Positions 26,351 through 39,769 of a stretch of DNA of 64,000 nucleotides are shown piece after piece. The stretch spans positions 18,823,008 to 18,887,007 of the forward strand of contig ML679954.1 of the NCBI GenBank assembly GCA_007922225.1, written 5' to 3'. The DNA comes from Emydura subglobosa (Eukaryota; Chordata; Testudines; Chelidae). The notes below the pieces were generated by a model. The model did not search any database. It was given only the letters and a program-made list of their open reading frames with translations, and was not told where the DNA came from. The translations under genes were made by a program, and so were the position numbers. Positions within the stretch are counted from its first letter, which is position 1. Each line of letters starts with the position of its first letter.

Positions 26351-26762
26351 AACCCTATTCATAAGTACATCAGTAGAAGGTGCTATAAATGGTTCGAAGC
26401 CATTGCTACCAGCAAGCTTACAATGGATAAATCATTTATTAAAACGTCTATTAATCATTTATTGATTCATTATAAAATATTTATGAATGGAACCTTGATA
26501 TAAAGTGACCAATATTTTTCTGTTATGTTCCTGAGACTGATGCTTTGTATCTACCTGTTTTTTCTGACACATGAAGAAGGTACAGACCAGTCCTTCCAAC
26601 AGCTTCAGTCTGCTTCATTACAGTTTGTTAATATCGATTCCAGGGCTGCAACTCCATACATGGTAGCAAGGGGAAATATATCTGTGTGTCCTATCTGACT
26701 TTGGGTAGGGGCAAGCTGTACAATGTTTACAGACTAAGCAACCTTCCAGAGAATGCTGACTA

Positions 26763-26903
<141 letters not shown>

Positions 26904-29900
26904 CTAGAATAAAATAGGAAATACAATGTAATGACAAGGGAATACAAGTAATCCTTTTGTTAAATCAAATGTAAAAAAAGCCCTCCTAGCTACTGAGCAA
27001 TCTGACTCCATTTCAGATAAGTCATTTTAAGATGATATAACACCAGCTGGCTGATGTGTACATTTATGTATTTTATGGAGCTATACTGTGCGATGCGGAT
27101 ATGCACAGTGCCAGGTTGCCATTTAGTTTTGTATGGAAAACTAATCTAAGTAATCACTTGTATGGCCCCCATCATTGTGGTATCTGAGTGCCAGTAATAA
27201 ACTCAAAGTGGAAAGAAGCAATTAATGGAGACTACAGCAGAGGAAAAATAAACAGATACCTTATAAACATGGAAATTAAAGAAAAAAGTCTACATGTATC
27301 CTAAATGTTGACAGTCCTTCATAATAAGTAAAATCCCATGCTAATCTGTTTCCTTGTACAGAGATGAGCCTCTCCCTGTGGATTGGAGTTTGGAAGGGCA
27401 TGGAAGAGGGCATCATGTCTCCATGTAAAGTTTCCTCCCTTCACTTAACCATATGGAAGCTATTCTATACTGTCTCTCTAGAGTGGGAAGGGAATGAGGA
27501 AGCAGCCTTGCTCCCCCATGTTCTCCTTCCTCTTTGTCTTGCCCTACAAGTGCATCTGCAGTCACTTATACAATTTCTTTCTTGCCAACCACAAGTTGTT
27601 GATTTGCTTGTTGTAGTTGGTTATTGTTCTTTATTTTATATCTGTATCCTTCAGTTGTACTTACTCCACCATACTTAGTGCTTTAGCTCAAGGGAAAAGT
27701 GTATACAAATAAAATGTCCTTAGGTGCCATTGTAAGGAAAATGATGATGCTAATGTTTAAAAAAAATTTTTATGAGACCCTAGATTTTAAATACAGCCAG
27801 AGTCTCATAGCACTTGATGGTAATTTTGCATTTTTGATTTAACTAGAAAATATATGGATTATTCTTTCCACAGCCCACTGAAGTTGAATGTTGCTTCTTA
27901 CAATCTGGGAAAATAAACCCAAAGGTAAAAATCCCCAATTATCAGGAGATAATAAAATCTATTTCTTATTGGACGATCTGTTTCCAATAATCTATGAGAA
28001 AATTTCAACTTTAACTCATTTTTAATCAAATATCTGTATTGAAACACTGTTTTCTGTTGGTTCTATATTACAGAAAGCTAAGAAATGTGGTGGGTTTTCT
28101 CATTTGTTTGTGTGGAACAACTATGTTGCTAAAACAGAGCTATGTTGAATGATGTTCATTCGCTAATAACTGATCATGGACATCATAATACTCCTGTTGG
28201 TTAAACAATACCATTTTATTGAGTCCCAGCATTTGAATAATAATAAATAAGATATGGAGGTCTGCTGTGGGATTTAACATTAACTAACTTAAGTCACTTT
28301 TTGAGAAGCTATAAAAATGTGCAAAGATAATGGTAGAGTTTAGTTACAGACCAAGAATACCAGTACATTTCCAAGACATCTAATATATTGTACATAACCA
28401 GTTTTCATACCTTAAGAATGAATTGCTCTCAGCAAGAATTCTTTCATTATTGCACATCATAAAATAAGCATTCATACATTCAATTTCATGAAATATTGCT
28501 AATTTCAACATGTTTAGCCTGAGAGAAACATATAAATGTTCACTTATTTCAGAACAAAAAACAACCGAGAGCAGTGCACAGAAACCAATACTGTGGCTTG
28601 AAATGCCCTGCCTAGACATGAAATTGGTGTTATAAGAGTAATTCATTCTTTTCATTCAATTACATTGACAATGTGACCAGTAAGAAAAGCTTTCAGACTG
28701 GATCACAAGGGAAAAATCTCGTCCAGAAATAGTGTGTAATTCATATCTTCAAACCACACCACTGTAATGGCAATTGAGGCAATACCAAGTATTCTTTCTG
28801 TGAACTACTAGAATGACATAACAGACATTTTGCGGGAGGTAAGGCAGATTTGTTCACATTTTGAATTTGTGTTGAGTTAATACTCATGAAGATGTAAGAA
28901 AAACTGAGCTTTGAAAAACTGCACGTGCAGCTACCTTATAAATGTCTGGTTTTAACTTGATCATGGAAGTTCCACCTTAGCACTATGTACTATATTGTAA
29001 GCATCCCTTTTAGGTTGCAAAGCTACCTAGCAGGCTCAGTTAATTCCTCTTCCTATAGTAGGTGACTTTGCATGCTGTGCATGATCTGTGGTCTTACTAT
29101 TTTGTCTCATTAATGAAATGACATTCTAACCCACTGCCATGGTCACAGAAGACCTTGAAAGCAGCAAAATGGATGTCTGGATGTGAGGAGATTGTTTCAC
29201 ACCCCAATATGTGGGAAAGGTTTGGAGGCAGAGATGGGCCAGGGCTGGAAAATCCACATAGCTGCAGATCCCCTAGCTAATCTTTTGTAGAGGGGAGAAT
29301 AAGGCAGCCATCAGTCATTGCATTTTCAATAGGAGGATTCCTTTTTCCCAACCCCTTGCACAGCAGCTATACAGGCAGCTTGTTTACTTGAGTTTTGTGT
29401 AGGGACAAGGATTTGCCTCTAAAGGAATTTTAAATTGATAATGATATGTTAGATGCACAATATTTTCCTTGCCCATTTTTAATATACTTAAATAGATGAA
29501 GTATCTTAGATTTACTATAAAAAATATTCCAGTTTTGATGCATCAGTGTTAATCTCGTGATTTAGATAAAATTTCCCATGATCATATACCGGCCAATGTT
29601 AGTTTTTGTTGTATACATCAATCACATATATATATTTTCTCTTTTCTTCTCAAGATTATTCCAAGTATTTTCTTTGCATTTATTTCCTTTGTTTTAATAT
29701 TTCCTCCCAGTAGCTTAGAGTTATCTTTCAGAAGCTATAGTAAGTGGAGGCTTTTTTATAGAAAACAAGACATTTTTATTAAAATGTGATACTTTTTTAT
29801 TAAAGACAGATATTAATAAAAACTAGACCACATTAAATAAAAAAAATCTCATCCTAAATTTAAAAGACTGATAGATCTTTTACATAAAGAAAGAGGAAAA

Positions 29901-30180
29901 CCTTTAAAAATTAAAATCCATATAAATTTAAACATCTGCAGAACATTTTGCTACCCTTGTTATTCCACTACATGCTGTAGCTCCTTTTTTAATGTTCTCC
30001 TTGTGGTGATCCTTGTAGAGAACTTAGTCACTAAGTTCCTTTCTGATAGCTGATACTCAGCTGCCTAATTTCTGTTCTCATATCCCCTCTACATACTTTA
30101 TCCTTCGCTCTCCTGCTGTCCTTCCCTCCTGTCCTTCCACCAACCAATGTTGTTCTTTACCTTTCCTCCCTTATATGAAC

Positions 30181-30207
30181 TGTGTGTGTGTGTGTGTGTG
30201 TGTGTGT
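30181..30207 (+). repeat. (TG)n microsatellite
   Basis: About 13 TG units, followed by a G-rich segment (AGGGTGGGGGG). Confidence 0.97.
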
Positions 30208-31009
30208 TTGAGGGTGGGGGGAATGGAAAGGCTAAATTTGAGTGTATTTGAGGAGAAAAGGGAGAGAGACTCTATGGGCCATGCACTTCAAATAGACATT
30301 GACATCCATGCAAAACTGCTACCAAATAAGAATGGTAGTGACACTTTGCACAGTCACAAACATCTTCAAAAGGTCCAAGTCAGTATAGAATCAGGCCCAC
30401 AATCTAAGATGGAAGAAAAATGTTGCTTCAAGTGAACATTGGTCAAGAAAACTCTTTGAGGGGGCAGGCAGAATAAAGGCAAGAATCCCAGTAGGAGAGT
30501 TTCATGGTCAGAGTTGGTCAGCCCAATTTAAGGGCAGGAATTGAACTCAAGAGCAGGGCAATTCTACTGAAGGACTATCTCTGGGGGTGGGACTAAGCAA
30601 TACACATAGTGAGTACTACCACCAAAAGGGGGAAGCGTTGGTATAAGCAGTGCCGCCACGACAAGGCCCTTCCCCATAGGCACTGGTTATAGGGGAGAAA
30701 GAGGCTTTAAAACAACATAAGCAATATGTATAACATTCAAGGTAACAAGAAAAGGGAGCACAATTAATGCCCTTTTGTCAGTGCTCAGTGTGAAGGGAGA
30801 CACAACATTTGCCATTAACCACCGTGTTAGCTGTGATCTAGCCAGTGTTCCAACAAGGCATTTGGATCCCAGATAGTAAAAAGTATTAGGAACATTCCTT
30901 TAATTGTATTTGTCTTTTTGAATGCTGGTTGCTCTTAATATATTTTGTAAAACAGTGTTAGCTATCTCTACTGGGGGTGGCATAGCTAGTGCTGTGAGCA
31001 CGAAATGGA

Positions 31010-31140
31010 GATTGTTGTCCCAGGCCTGACCCTAACTTATTCTGCTTTTGGCATGTTGCTTTATCTCATTTCCTCATCTGCAACAAATAAGAATAATCTC
31101 TTACTTACACCTCACAATGCTTGTGAGGCTAAATTAGTTT
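31010..31140 (+). repeat. MIR-like fragment
   Basis: ATTTCCTCATCTGCAACAAA then CACCTCACAATGCTTGTGAG and GCTAAATTAG follow the 3' half of the MIR-like repeat. Confidence 0.55.
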
Positions 31141-32989
31141 ATTAGCTTAACTCAGTCTCACAAGTTACCAGTTGCATTGATGTTGCCCAGGACACAGTGT
31201 CCCTATTGGCATAAAGTCTGCTTGGAGAGGTTCCAACACTCCAGGATGCATCTGCAACCCAAAAGTGGGCAGTGCTGGCTGGGGTGCACGTACGGCTAGA
31301 GGGCCAGTAGATGTGCTGATTCAGCATGTTCCCTCAGACAGCCTCCTTTGGAGTACTGAATGTAGTCTAAAGCTGTCCTTTCCTGATATAAACTCTGGGG
31401 AAGATAAGACAAGCACTGCTTTTCCTTCATCAAGGTGAATCTCTCCTGGAGTGTAGCTGCCTCTACTGTTGTAGAATGGTTCAATCTGCAATCTCCTGCA
31501 CTAGCAGGGGTGAATCAAACCCTCTATTTGCAAAGTGGTTTGAAGATGAACAATTCCATAGAAATGTCAAGTATGATAAACTCTTGATGTTGTAGTTTAA
31601 ATTATTCTGGATCTGGTGGGTAAATAATTGACATCTTGGTTACTAGTATGTTTTGTATGCTATCAATAGAAGGTACCATTAACAACTCAACAATTATGAA
31701 TTTACTCAGGTACTTGTAGTAATGATAATCTCTTCCTGTACTTAGGACAGGAGATACCCTACCACCTCAGTTATTGCAGCAGGGCAAATCCTGAGTTCCT
31801 GCTCTACTTGAAAAGTGCTGTTTGGTTGTCCTGCCCATTAACTTTTGCTGCTGTTTTCAAAATTTTGTGACTTACTATCATGACCCTTTTTGGTGGTATC
31901 AAATGTTTGATGATGACATCAGTTCTGGCAGTGTCTTGATCTGGCACCTAGATCCAGATTCTCACATTCTTGCTGAGGTCAATGCAGTCATGCCCACTTA
32001 CACCAATTGAGAACCTGGTCCTCTGTTTTGCTTTGACATATTTTTACAGCATATTTAAATACCTTCTAAGGTGTCTTAGTGCAAATGAACAATTGCCAAG
32101 CTAAAATATGCGACTGAGGGAGCATATATTCCATTTCAGGGGATCGTGTTTTCTTCAGATTTGTGGGATTCTGGATCTATTTAAATTATCAGTCATCTCC
32201 CTTTGTGGACATGTAGTTCACATTACTGACAGTTGTTACCAGACAAATCATAATGAATGATTTATTCAAAGAATCCAGCCTCTTTTGTTTGTGAATTGAC
32301 CACATTTCGTCACATTCAGTAGTTATTTACAATTAAACACAATAATTTCTATATATAAGTCTTAGTTTGGAGCTTGTTTGGAAGCAGTTCACAGTGAGTG
32401 TTTAATTTGAGAGTTGTTTTGAGTGGAAGCAAAAGTAATATGATATGTCTTTTTCCTGACTGGATGAATATAACTCTTAGACTTGGGTTTCTAGCTCAAA
32501 CATTACAAATAGTCCCAATGACTTCAATACTATCTCCTGCATGACGAGAAACTACTCTTGTGAATTAAGATTTATTGATTTCAGCCTATGTAACTACAAA
32601 GAATCAGTAGATTTCAGATCTCTCACACTTTATATGACCCCTCTAACACAAAACTGGAAAAAAGATTCACAGCAATGTATTTTGCACTGCATGAAAAATG
32701 AGTTTTATGTTGTGTACCAGGATTTTAAAACTCTCTAATTCTCTCAATGTACTTGTTAATAAAAACATGTATAAATCTGACCGTACCTTTTGTTTGTACA
32801 ACTTTGCTTACTGAGGAAAGAGTAATTTATGTAAAACTGTATGAGAGATGTACTATTAAATCCTATGTTATAAACATGCAATCCTGTTCCCATTGAAGTC
32901 CATAGACTTTAAAGAGGCCAGGATTTCACCCTATACATCTAAGATGTATTTGTAAATTGGAGAACTATAACATTATCCCTAATTTCCTT

Positions 32990-33085
32990 AATCTCTGCCC
33001 CAAAGAGATTAGTCTTTTTGTTCCATGTTTGTGCAGCACCTAACAAAATGAGGTCTTGTGGGGCTCCAATGTCCTACGATAATAC
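32990..33085 (+). repeat. Ancient amniote repeat tail
   Basis: GTGCAGCACCTAACAAAATG, GGGCTCCAATGTCCTACGAT and AATACAAATAG form a recognisable tail of an old, abundant sauropsid repeat (CAGCGCCTAGCACAATG type). The class is not certain. Confidence 0.5.
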
Positions 33086-33250
33086 AAATAGTAATTTACA
33101 AAGAATAAGCCTCCCACAAGAATAAGCCCCCTCCAGTCCTCCAGTCAGATCCAGAAGGGTGGATATCTACTCCTGCATGGAGCTCCATAGTACTAATAAC
33201 AGCATGAACAGCATACACAGGATTCTTAGAAGTATTTCTAAAGAACTTAC

Positions 33251-33314
33251 AGCTGCCGTCCTGTCCACTTCACACCGGCTACTCAGAATGAAACAGGCCT
33301 CAGCATCATCCATC
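33251..33314 (-). CDS. KCNT2: KCNT2 exon D: short RCK1 exon
   Basis: The exon has 64 bases. Its first base G completes the lysine codon begun in exon C, and 21 codons follow, ending in phase 0. It is preceded by GCTTTTAG and followed by GTAAGT. It reads MDDAEACFILSSRCEVDRTA plus one further A. MDDAEAC and SRCEVDR are KCNT2-type; KCNT1 has DNGEAC and SRNEVDR as I recall. The ending RTAA resembles KCNT1 and may be ancestral. At 21 codons it is easy to miss by ORF length; phase continuity with exons C and E supports it. Confidence 0.95.
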
Positions 33315-33834
33315 CTAAAAGCAAAAGGAGAAAGCAAAAACTATCTAATGTTATATATTTATATTTAAGCCACCATGTCCTGTCTGACAGCAATCTAAGT
33401 GTACAGAAATCCTTGCTAAGAATTTATATTTCTAACACTTAATGCTAGCTTTATCCCTAGAACTATATTGGACCAAAGTTCTAGATCATATTTTCTGAAT
33501 GTCAGCTGTTCCCATGTTTGCCCACATAGTCCCTCTCGGTAACTATGGTTCTGGTCTTGTAATACAGCTTTCACTGATATCAATGGGAGTTGTACCTGAA
33601 TAAAGGCTGCAGTATTGGACCCAAACTCAGTACTTTGTAAAATACCTTAGGGTACCAAGAGTACAAAAGGGGATGTGTGCAATCATTCAGAATGTTCATT
33701 GTCATGTCCCTTTAAACAACACTTTCATGTACATCAGGACGCCTTTCTGTACATAACTCAGTTTTCTACCTTAGGCATAATATGCACTATCAGTAAGAAT
33801 GTCTGTGAAACATTCATGTTGTACTGATAGTACT

Positions 33835-33985
33835 TCTATAGTACATCTACTCCACTTATCTCAAAGCACTTTAAAGAGGAGTAAAATAATATCTCCATTT
33901 TAAAGATGGTAAAACTGAGGCACAGAGAGATTGTGATTTGCCTGTGGTCACACAATGAATCTATGGCAAAGCTGGGAAATTGAAA
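33835..33985 (-). repeat. MIR/L3-like ancient repeat
   Basis: The + strand shows CTCAAAGCACTTTAAAGAGG, TAAAACTGAGGCACAGAGAG and TGTGGTCACACAATGAATCT. This is the complement-orientation counterpart of the SINE core at 20265-20450. Confidence 0.7.
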
Positions 33986-35261
33986 GCAAGTCTCATGACT
34001 TAGACCTTAAAATAGTTTTGAGAGGATAGAAATTTGGGCAAATTTTGCTTCATCTCATGTGCATCCCCATTAATATCCATGGGCTTCAACAAGTAAAACA
34101 GAGCAGAATTTGGCATGTGACATTTTTTTACAAATCTAGGGCTGGGATACTTACTCAGTCAAGCTTTGTTGTTGATAATTATATCATTGCAAAGCAAGAC
34201 CCCAGTTCTACAAGCACTTATTCATGTGTTTTAATTTTACTAATACGAGTAGTCTCGTCATTTTCTTGGATTTTACAAAATTACATTACAGTATGCTTTC
34301 AGTAGCATTACTCGCATACACAAAGTTAAATATATGCATAAGTGTTTGCTGGTCTGGTCCCAAAAGTCATAATTTAAAATCCAGGAACATGCCTAAATAT
34401 TGTCTGTTTACATATCTGTACAAGTTGTATAATAAACTTGTTACATTTCTGCGGATGGTAAATGGTTCTTCAGTGAGTGAGAATATATCAAATTAATTGA
34501 ATTGTATTAGACTCTTTCCATTTCTCATTGCACTGCAGTTACATAATGGCATTATTTTTTTCCTAGTGCATCTTAAAATATGAAATGTGATAAGATCACG
34601 TTATTGCTGGTGAAATGTTAATCTAATGTCAATATCCAATTGTATTTGCTATTTAACACAGGATTGCTGTCCATTAAAGACTGCTGCTCAATGGACAAAA
34701 TTCATCCTTGAGCCTACAGCCAGAACAAAATTTATGCCCCACTTCAAATCCCACTTAACTACTCAAAATAGGCATTCAGAGGGAACTGGTTGAATTATGT
34801 TTTATGAACAAATCTGACAACTTTCTCATTGTATTATATGAATGAACAATTTTCAGCCTATGGGCTGTTTGAGAACAATTCACTATTTGCTACTGATTGT
34901 TCCTGGGATGGTCACTTAAGTCATAATAATGAATAGCAAAGCATGCATGAACCAGAGTATTTTCACTTCATTTATGCAAATATTCCTCAGACATTTTTGC
35001 AACTAAAAATTAATTGCAGAGAATGTTATTGAATTTACAAAGAGCAGCTGTGTAACTGAATAGCAGTGAAGACTATTGAGTGAAGATTTCTATAGTATTC
35101 AAGATGTTCTAATTCTAAGGTACATGAACACTAGATTTCATAGGCCAGTCACACATTGAAATTCCATGTTCAGTACAGAGATGCTAGAATTATAGGCAGG
35201 GCTGGTGGCATTGTGTATTATTTTTTTTTGTCTAATACTTCCCATTCATTAAATCATAGAA

Positions 35262-36465
35262 GATTAGGGTTAGGAAGGACCTCAGGAGGTCATCTAGTCC
35301 AACCCCCTGCTCTAAACAGGACCAACCCCAATTAAATCACCTCAGCCAGGGTTTTTTCAAGCTGGGCCTTAAAAACCTCAAAGGATGGAGATTCCACCAC
35401 CTCCCTAGGTAACCCATTCCAGTGCTTTACCACCCTTGAAGTGAAAAACTTTTTCCTTATATCTGACCTAGACCTTTCCCACTGCAATTTGAGACCATTG
35501 CTGCTGCTTCTACCATCTGCCACCACTGAGAACAGCCTAGCTCAATCCTCTTTGAAACCCCTCCTTCTGGCAGTTGAAGGATGCTATCAAATCCCCCCTC
35601 ACTCTTCTCTTCTGCAAACTAAATAAACCCAGTTCCCTCAGAAATCATGTGCCTCAGCCCCTTAATCATTTTTATTGCCCTCTGCTGGATTCTCTCCAAT
35701 TTGTCCACATCCTTTCTGTAGTGGGGGGCCCAAAACTGGACACAATACTCCAAATGTGGCCTCACCAGTGCCACATAGAGGGGAATAAACACTTCCCTCA
35801 ATCTACTGGCAATGCTCCTATTAATGAAGCCCAATATGCCGTTAGCCTTCTTGGCAAGAAGGGCATGCTGGTGACTCATATCAAGCTTCTTGTCCCCTGT
35901 AACCCCCAGGTACTTTTCTTCAAAACTGCTGCCTAACCAGTCAGTCCCCAGTCTGTAGCAATGCATGGGATTCTTCACTTGTCCTTGTTGAACCTTATCA
36001 GATTTCTTTTGGCCCACTCCTCCAATTTGTCTGTATCCTATCCCAACCCTCCAGTGTATCCACCACTCCCCACAGCTTACTGTCATCTGTGAACTTGCTG
36101 AGGGTGCAATCCACCTCATCATCCAGATAATAATGAAGATGTTGAAGAAAACTTGCCTCAGGATCAACTCCTGGGGCACTTCATTTGATACCAGCTGCCA
36201 ACTCGACGTCAAGACGTTGATCACTACCTGTTGAACCCGATGATCTAGCCAGCTTTCTATTCACCTTATAGTCAATTCATCCAACCTACACTACTTTAAC
36301 TCACTGGCAAAAATACAATGGGAGACTATCAAAAGCTTTTCTAAAATCAAGGTATATCACGTCCACCGCTTTCCCCACATCCACAGAGCCAGTCATCTCA
36401 TTACAGAATGCAATCATGTTGGTCAGACATGATTTGAAGACCTCATTCTCAGTTGCTTACAACTT
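35262..36465 (-). mobile_element. CR1 LINE, 5'-truncated, 3' half of ORF2 and 3' end
   Basis: This fragment is in the same orientation as KCNT2. On the minus strand it opens with CLTNMIAFCNEMTGSVDV, then VIYLDFRKAFD, a TDDSKLWG box (FADD form altered), KYLGVTGDKKLDMSHQHALL and RPHLEYCVQFWAPHYRKDVD. The C-terminal WNGLPREVVESPSFEVFKAQ block follows at 35332-35526. The 3' end at about 35262 carries the typical GAGGTCCTTCC and TTCTATGATT-type terminus. The 5' end is cut within the reverse transcriptase. Frames are interrupted by several stops between 36190 and 36400, but 35619-36224 is open. Confidence 0.93.
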
Positions 36466-36837
36466 TGCAAAACATTAGCCGTTGGACTGAAATTTTCCAA
36501 ACTATGTGCTCACAGGACTGCATTCCCTTCCAGAGCTTGAAATATAACCCAAGAGTCTCACCAGTTCTCTGGTGTCAGCAAATATTTGTGAAAGACAGTA
36601 GCGAAGTGTGTCTCCCCCTCTAGTGCTGGGTCTGTACAGAGGATGACAGCTTATTATTGCTATCAGTTACTACATTAATGCAAGTGGCAGAGTACTGTGT
36701 GATGGATATAAAGGTTCCAACCCTGCTGATGAACCATGTGTGTTAACATGATGGCACATGATGGAATTTCTGAATTCTGTTTGCCTTTTTAAAAACCTAG
36801 GAAATTACACACACAACAACGTAAATAGAACATTTTA

Positions 36838-37480
36838 TTAAAGTTGCAAAATCAAGCACTCAAAAGTTAGGTGATGCCAGAAGTAAGATTGCCTTAAATA
36901 TAGTCTGTTGAGGACCACTGCACCAGCCAGAATGACCATTATTGATGGTATCACACCAGGCGTCATGTAGTGAAGTTCCCACATCTGGCTTACTCTTGTG
37001 AATCGATGAATTTCTGGAGCAGCCACATGAGTGTCCCAGGTAAGATTAGGTTGTGCTTCTCTTTGGCATCAATGCACAATCTGAGAGTATGGTGTGCTGG
37101 GTTGTTTTTGTCCATCCTGGTAACATGGCTGCAGAGCAAACAATGCTGTTTTTGAATATTATGAGTGTTTTGAAGGGAGACCATATCTCTGCCTATCCAA
37201 CATTGATTTGTCCTTCTGTGCCTATGCATTATATTACAGTAAAATTACACTTTTTCCACACAACCCCTGCCTTTCTCAGTGCACAGGATGGACCTGCTCT
37301 GGGGATGAATCGGGTTTTGTAGTGAAGGAATCTGTCTGTCTACGAGCCTGCCTCATTGTTGCTGAACGTGTAAGTTGTGTACTGAATGAGGCAAGGAATT
37401 GCAGAAAGAAAAAGGAAGGTCTCAAAGTTAACACAGTTGAATGCTATCCTGCAGATACTGGGTACTGATTTGCAGAAGTG
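36838..37480 (+). repeat. Unclassified repeat family, copy 3, with internal insert
   Basis: The left part (AAAAGTTAGGTGATGCCAGA to GATTGCC, up to about 36895) and the right part (CTATGCATTAT near 37225 through CTCAGTGCACAGGATGGACC and TGAATGAGGCAAGGAATTGC) match the family. About 320 bases between them do not. The right part also adds GGGGATGAATCGGGTTTTGT, which is shared with copy 1. Confidence 0.65.
36900..37210 (-). mobile_element. Possible LINE fragment inserted in the repeat copy
   Basis: On the minus strand the frame carries LLCSHVTRMDKNNPAHHTLR followed by LCIDAKEKHNL and WLLQKFIDSQ. This resembles the LRW-GHV-RM block at the C-terminal end of some LINE polyproteins. The match is by pattern memory only, and the frame has stops after 36990. 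Confidence 0.3.
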
Positions 37481-37589
37481 CTGAACACTCATAACTGCAA
37501 CAGCAATGGGGGAGCCATGCTTGAATATTTAAAATTCTATATAATTCTAAGAACTCTGAAAAATCAGGTTCAAGGAATCTTAAATTGGA

Positions 37590-37770
37590 CACCCAAAATT
37601 ACTGGCTACTTTTGACCTTTAATTTTTCTGATCCTCACCTCCCCACTTGTAAAATTGGAATACCACCATCCCCTCACATCACATAGGTTTTGTGAAGATA
37701 GATGAATGTTTGTGAAGCACTCAGATAATATAATGATGAGCACCATAGAAAAGTCCAGGAAGAAATAAAT
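37590..37770 (+). repeat. MIR/L3-like 3' fragment
   Basis: CTTGTAAAATTGGAATACCA, TTTTGTGAAGATAGATGAAT and TTTGTGAAGCACTCAGATAA match the 3' part of the ancient SINE family (the same block as 20370-20430). Confidence 0.5.
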
Positions 37771-37859
37771 AATATTGTCTTAAGAGCAGGGTTTGCTTTT
37801 CAGTAAATAAGACATGGGGCTATGCATTGAAATTGATGATAAAACAAAATATTGAGTAA

Positions 37860-38065
37860 CTGCTCATTAATTGACCACCATCCATTCTGTGCACTGAATG
37901 AGACAGGGGTCCCATGGAAATAATGGTATGTGATCATGTAATTAAAGACTGTATCATAATGCATATGCAGAAGGAGACTGGATTAAGGTTACACAGCAAC
38001 CTTAATTTTGGTGTTACCCTGATATTTGAATTATTGACTTTGTAACCTTAATTTCTTTTAACATA
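37860..38065 (-). repeat. Unclassified repeat family, copy 4
   Basis: On the minus strand it reads AAATTAAGGTTACAAAGTCA, AAATTAAGGTTGCTGTGTAA, TCTGCATATGCATTATGATA, CAGTCTTTAATTACATGATC and CTGTCTCATTCAGTGCACAG, closely following copy 2. Confidence 0.7.
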
Positions 38066-39769
38066 GTTGGTGTGTAATAGGTATATAAATTGGTAGACAA
38101 CCAGATTTTTTTAGTAGTAACCAAACAGCTACCTAATATTTTATATACTGGAGAAATTTACCGTCTGTTATTTTTTCAGTACATTTTATTTTTAATAAAA
38201 AGAACTGAAATGTAGGAAACTCTTAGTTATTGGGTTATATTTCATAGTAAATGTTCTATTAAGCTCCCACCATGCTTCTTCCCTTAGGCCATGTTAAATT
38301 TTTCTTTGATGGGTACATTCAATTACATGTTCTGCAGGAAAAAGTACAGTTCTACAGTTGACTGGCTTCAAGTTATTATGGATAACTGCATATGATTATC
38401 CTTAGAGAACAGCATTTTGATTCTTTTTCACCTCCTAAGGTGTAGAACAAATACCAACTAAATTTCACTATAGAATCTTTTATCAAGTTCAGTGGGAAAG
38501 CAAAAAATGGCAACTTTTAGATCTTTTTTGGCACAATCATCTCTCTGAACAAACCTTTTATTTTTCTTCTTTTAAACATATCCAAGATTAGCTCTCTATC
38601 CGAAATAGAAATTTGAGAAGATATTCATCTCAAGACTCCGAACAAATTTGATACCAGTCCTATAATCATCCATTAAATTCAGATCAAGTTTAAACTTAAA
38701 ATAAAAAAGGTTTTGTCTCTCGGACGGTACTACCAACCAGTTTAGAAATGCCTACCTAGGTTAGGTATAATAATGCATGAACATTCTGTAAATGGGAAGG
38801 AATGGAGATGGGATGCAACGAATAATGAATATGCAGTGACCTATACTATATGTCTTGATGTTTCCACAATTTTTGTCTGATTCATGTGTGTGTCAGTTAA
38901 CCCTTCCTGGAGGGAAAGACTAGGTTTATAGGCCTTGCTATAGACATTGGTTGTAAGGAAGATCTTGAATGAGAAGAGCATGGAGGCAGAGTGGACTTGT
39001 GTAACAGAGTACACCTTCCACTCCCTATCTTCCTCCAAGTGCTCATACAGACCACTTGGAGAATCTCTCTTTGTAAACACCACCTGTGGTGTTTACAGTG
39101 TTTCCCTGCCACCTTAACAACATTGTGAAGCACCTCATAAATAACAGCAGCTGCTTAGGCCACAGATAGGAGAAGAAGATTTCTCCCTCTCGTGGGACTA
39201 ACTCTGAGAACCTGCTTCTCTAGTTCTCTTGCCATCTCTCCCCTGTGGCACTTCCTTCCTATGCCTTTTCTACTTTCTGAGCTGATGGAATAATTAGCCT
39301 TGTAGCTCTCTCCAGCCCATTCCCAGTCTATCAGTTAGGCACAGCTATCATTATCAAGTTTACTCCCATGCAACTAATTGGTGATACAGTGATCAGAATG
39401 CTGGAACAGTTACTATTGCTCAGAACTTTGTCACAACAAGGTAAAGCAAGTTGCTCACAGTGTAAAGGTTGCATGGAATGAGGTGAATGGATGCAGGATG
39501 TGAAGGGGAATATTTGTTTTTGCTTCCTTTCTTTTTACCTCAGTTGGTCCAGAGAATCACCACAGAATCTTACCATCATCAGGAAAATTCTAAAACCACT
39601 TATCAGCTTTCCAATATCCAATGTTTATCTTTACAAATATGATGGGGTATAGGATCACCACACAAAACAAAAAAAGGTTTCATTTCAACACAGAGAATTA
39701 ATACAGATGGCTGAAGAACTTTGGAGGGATTGTGCTGCTCTTTATTTCTGTTAGTTTAGCTTTTTTTCC

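Larger units (their letters stand above)
26904..33250 (-). other. KCNT2: KCNT2 intron D-E
   Basis: The intron has 6347 bases and is mostly AT-rich sequence without recognised repeats. I note only a (TG)n tract at 30181-30207, a MIR-like fragment near 31010-31140 and an old repeat tail at 32990-33085. It is the least repeat-loaded intron in the window by my reading, so it is the best place to look for conserved non-coding elements by alignment. Confidence 0.75.

Noticed and set aside
35619..36224. 201-codon frame as a host gene
   Set aside because: It contains reverse transcriptase and thumb-region blocks of a truncated CR1 LINE.
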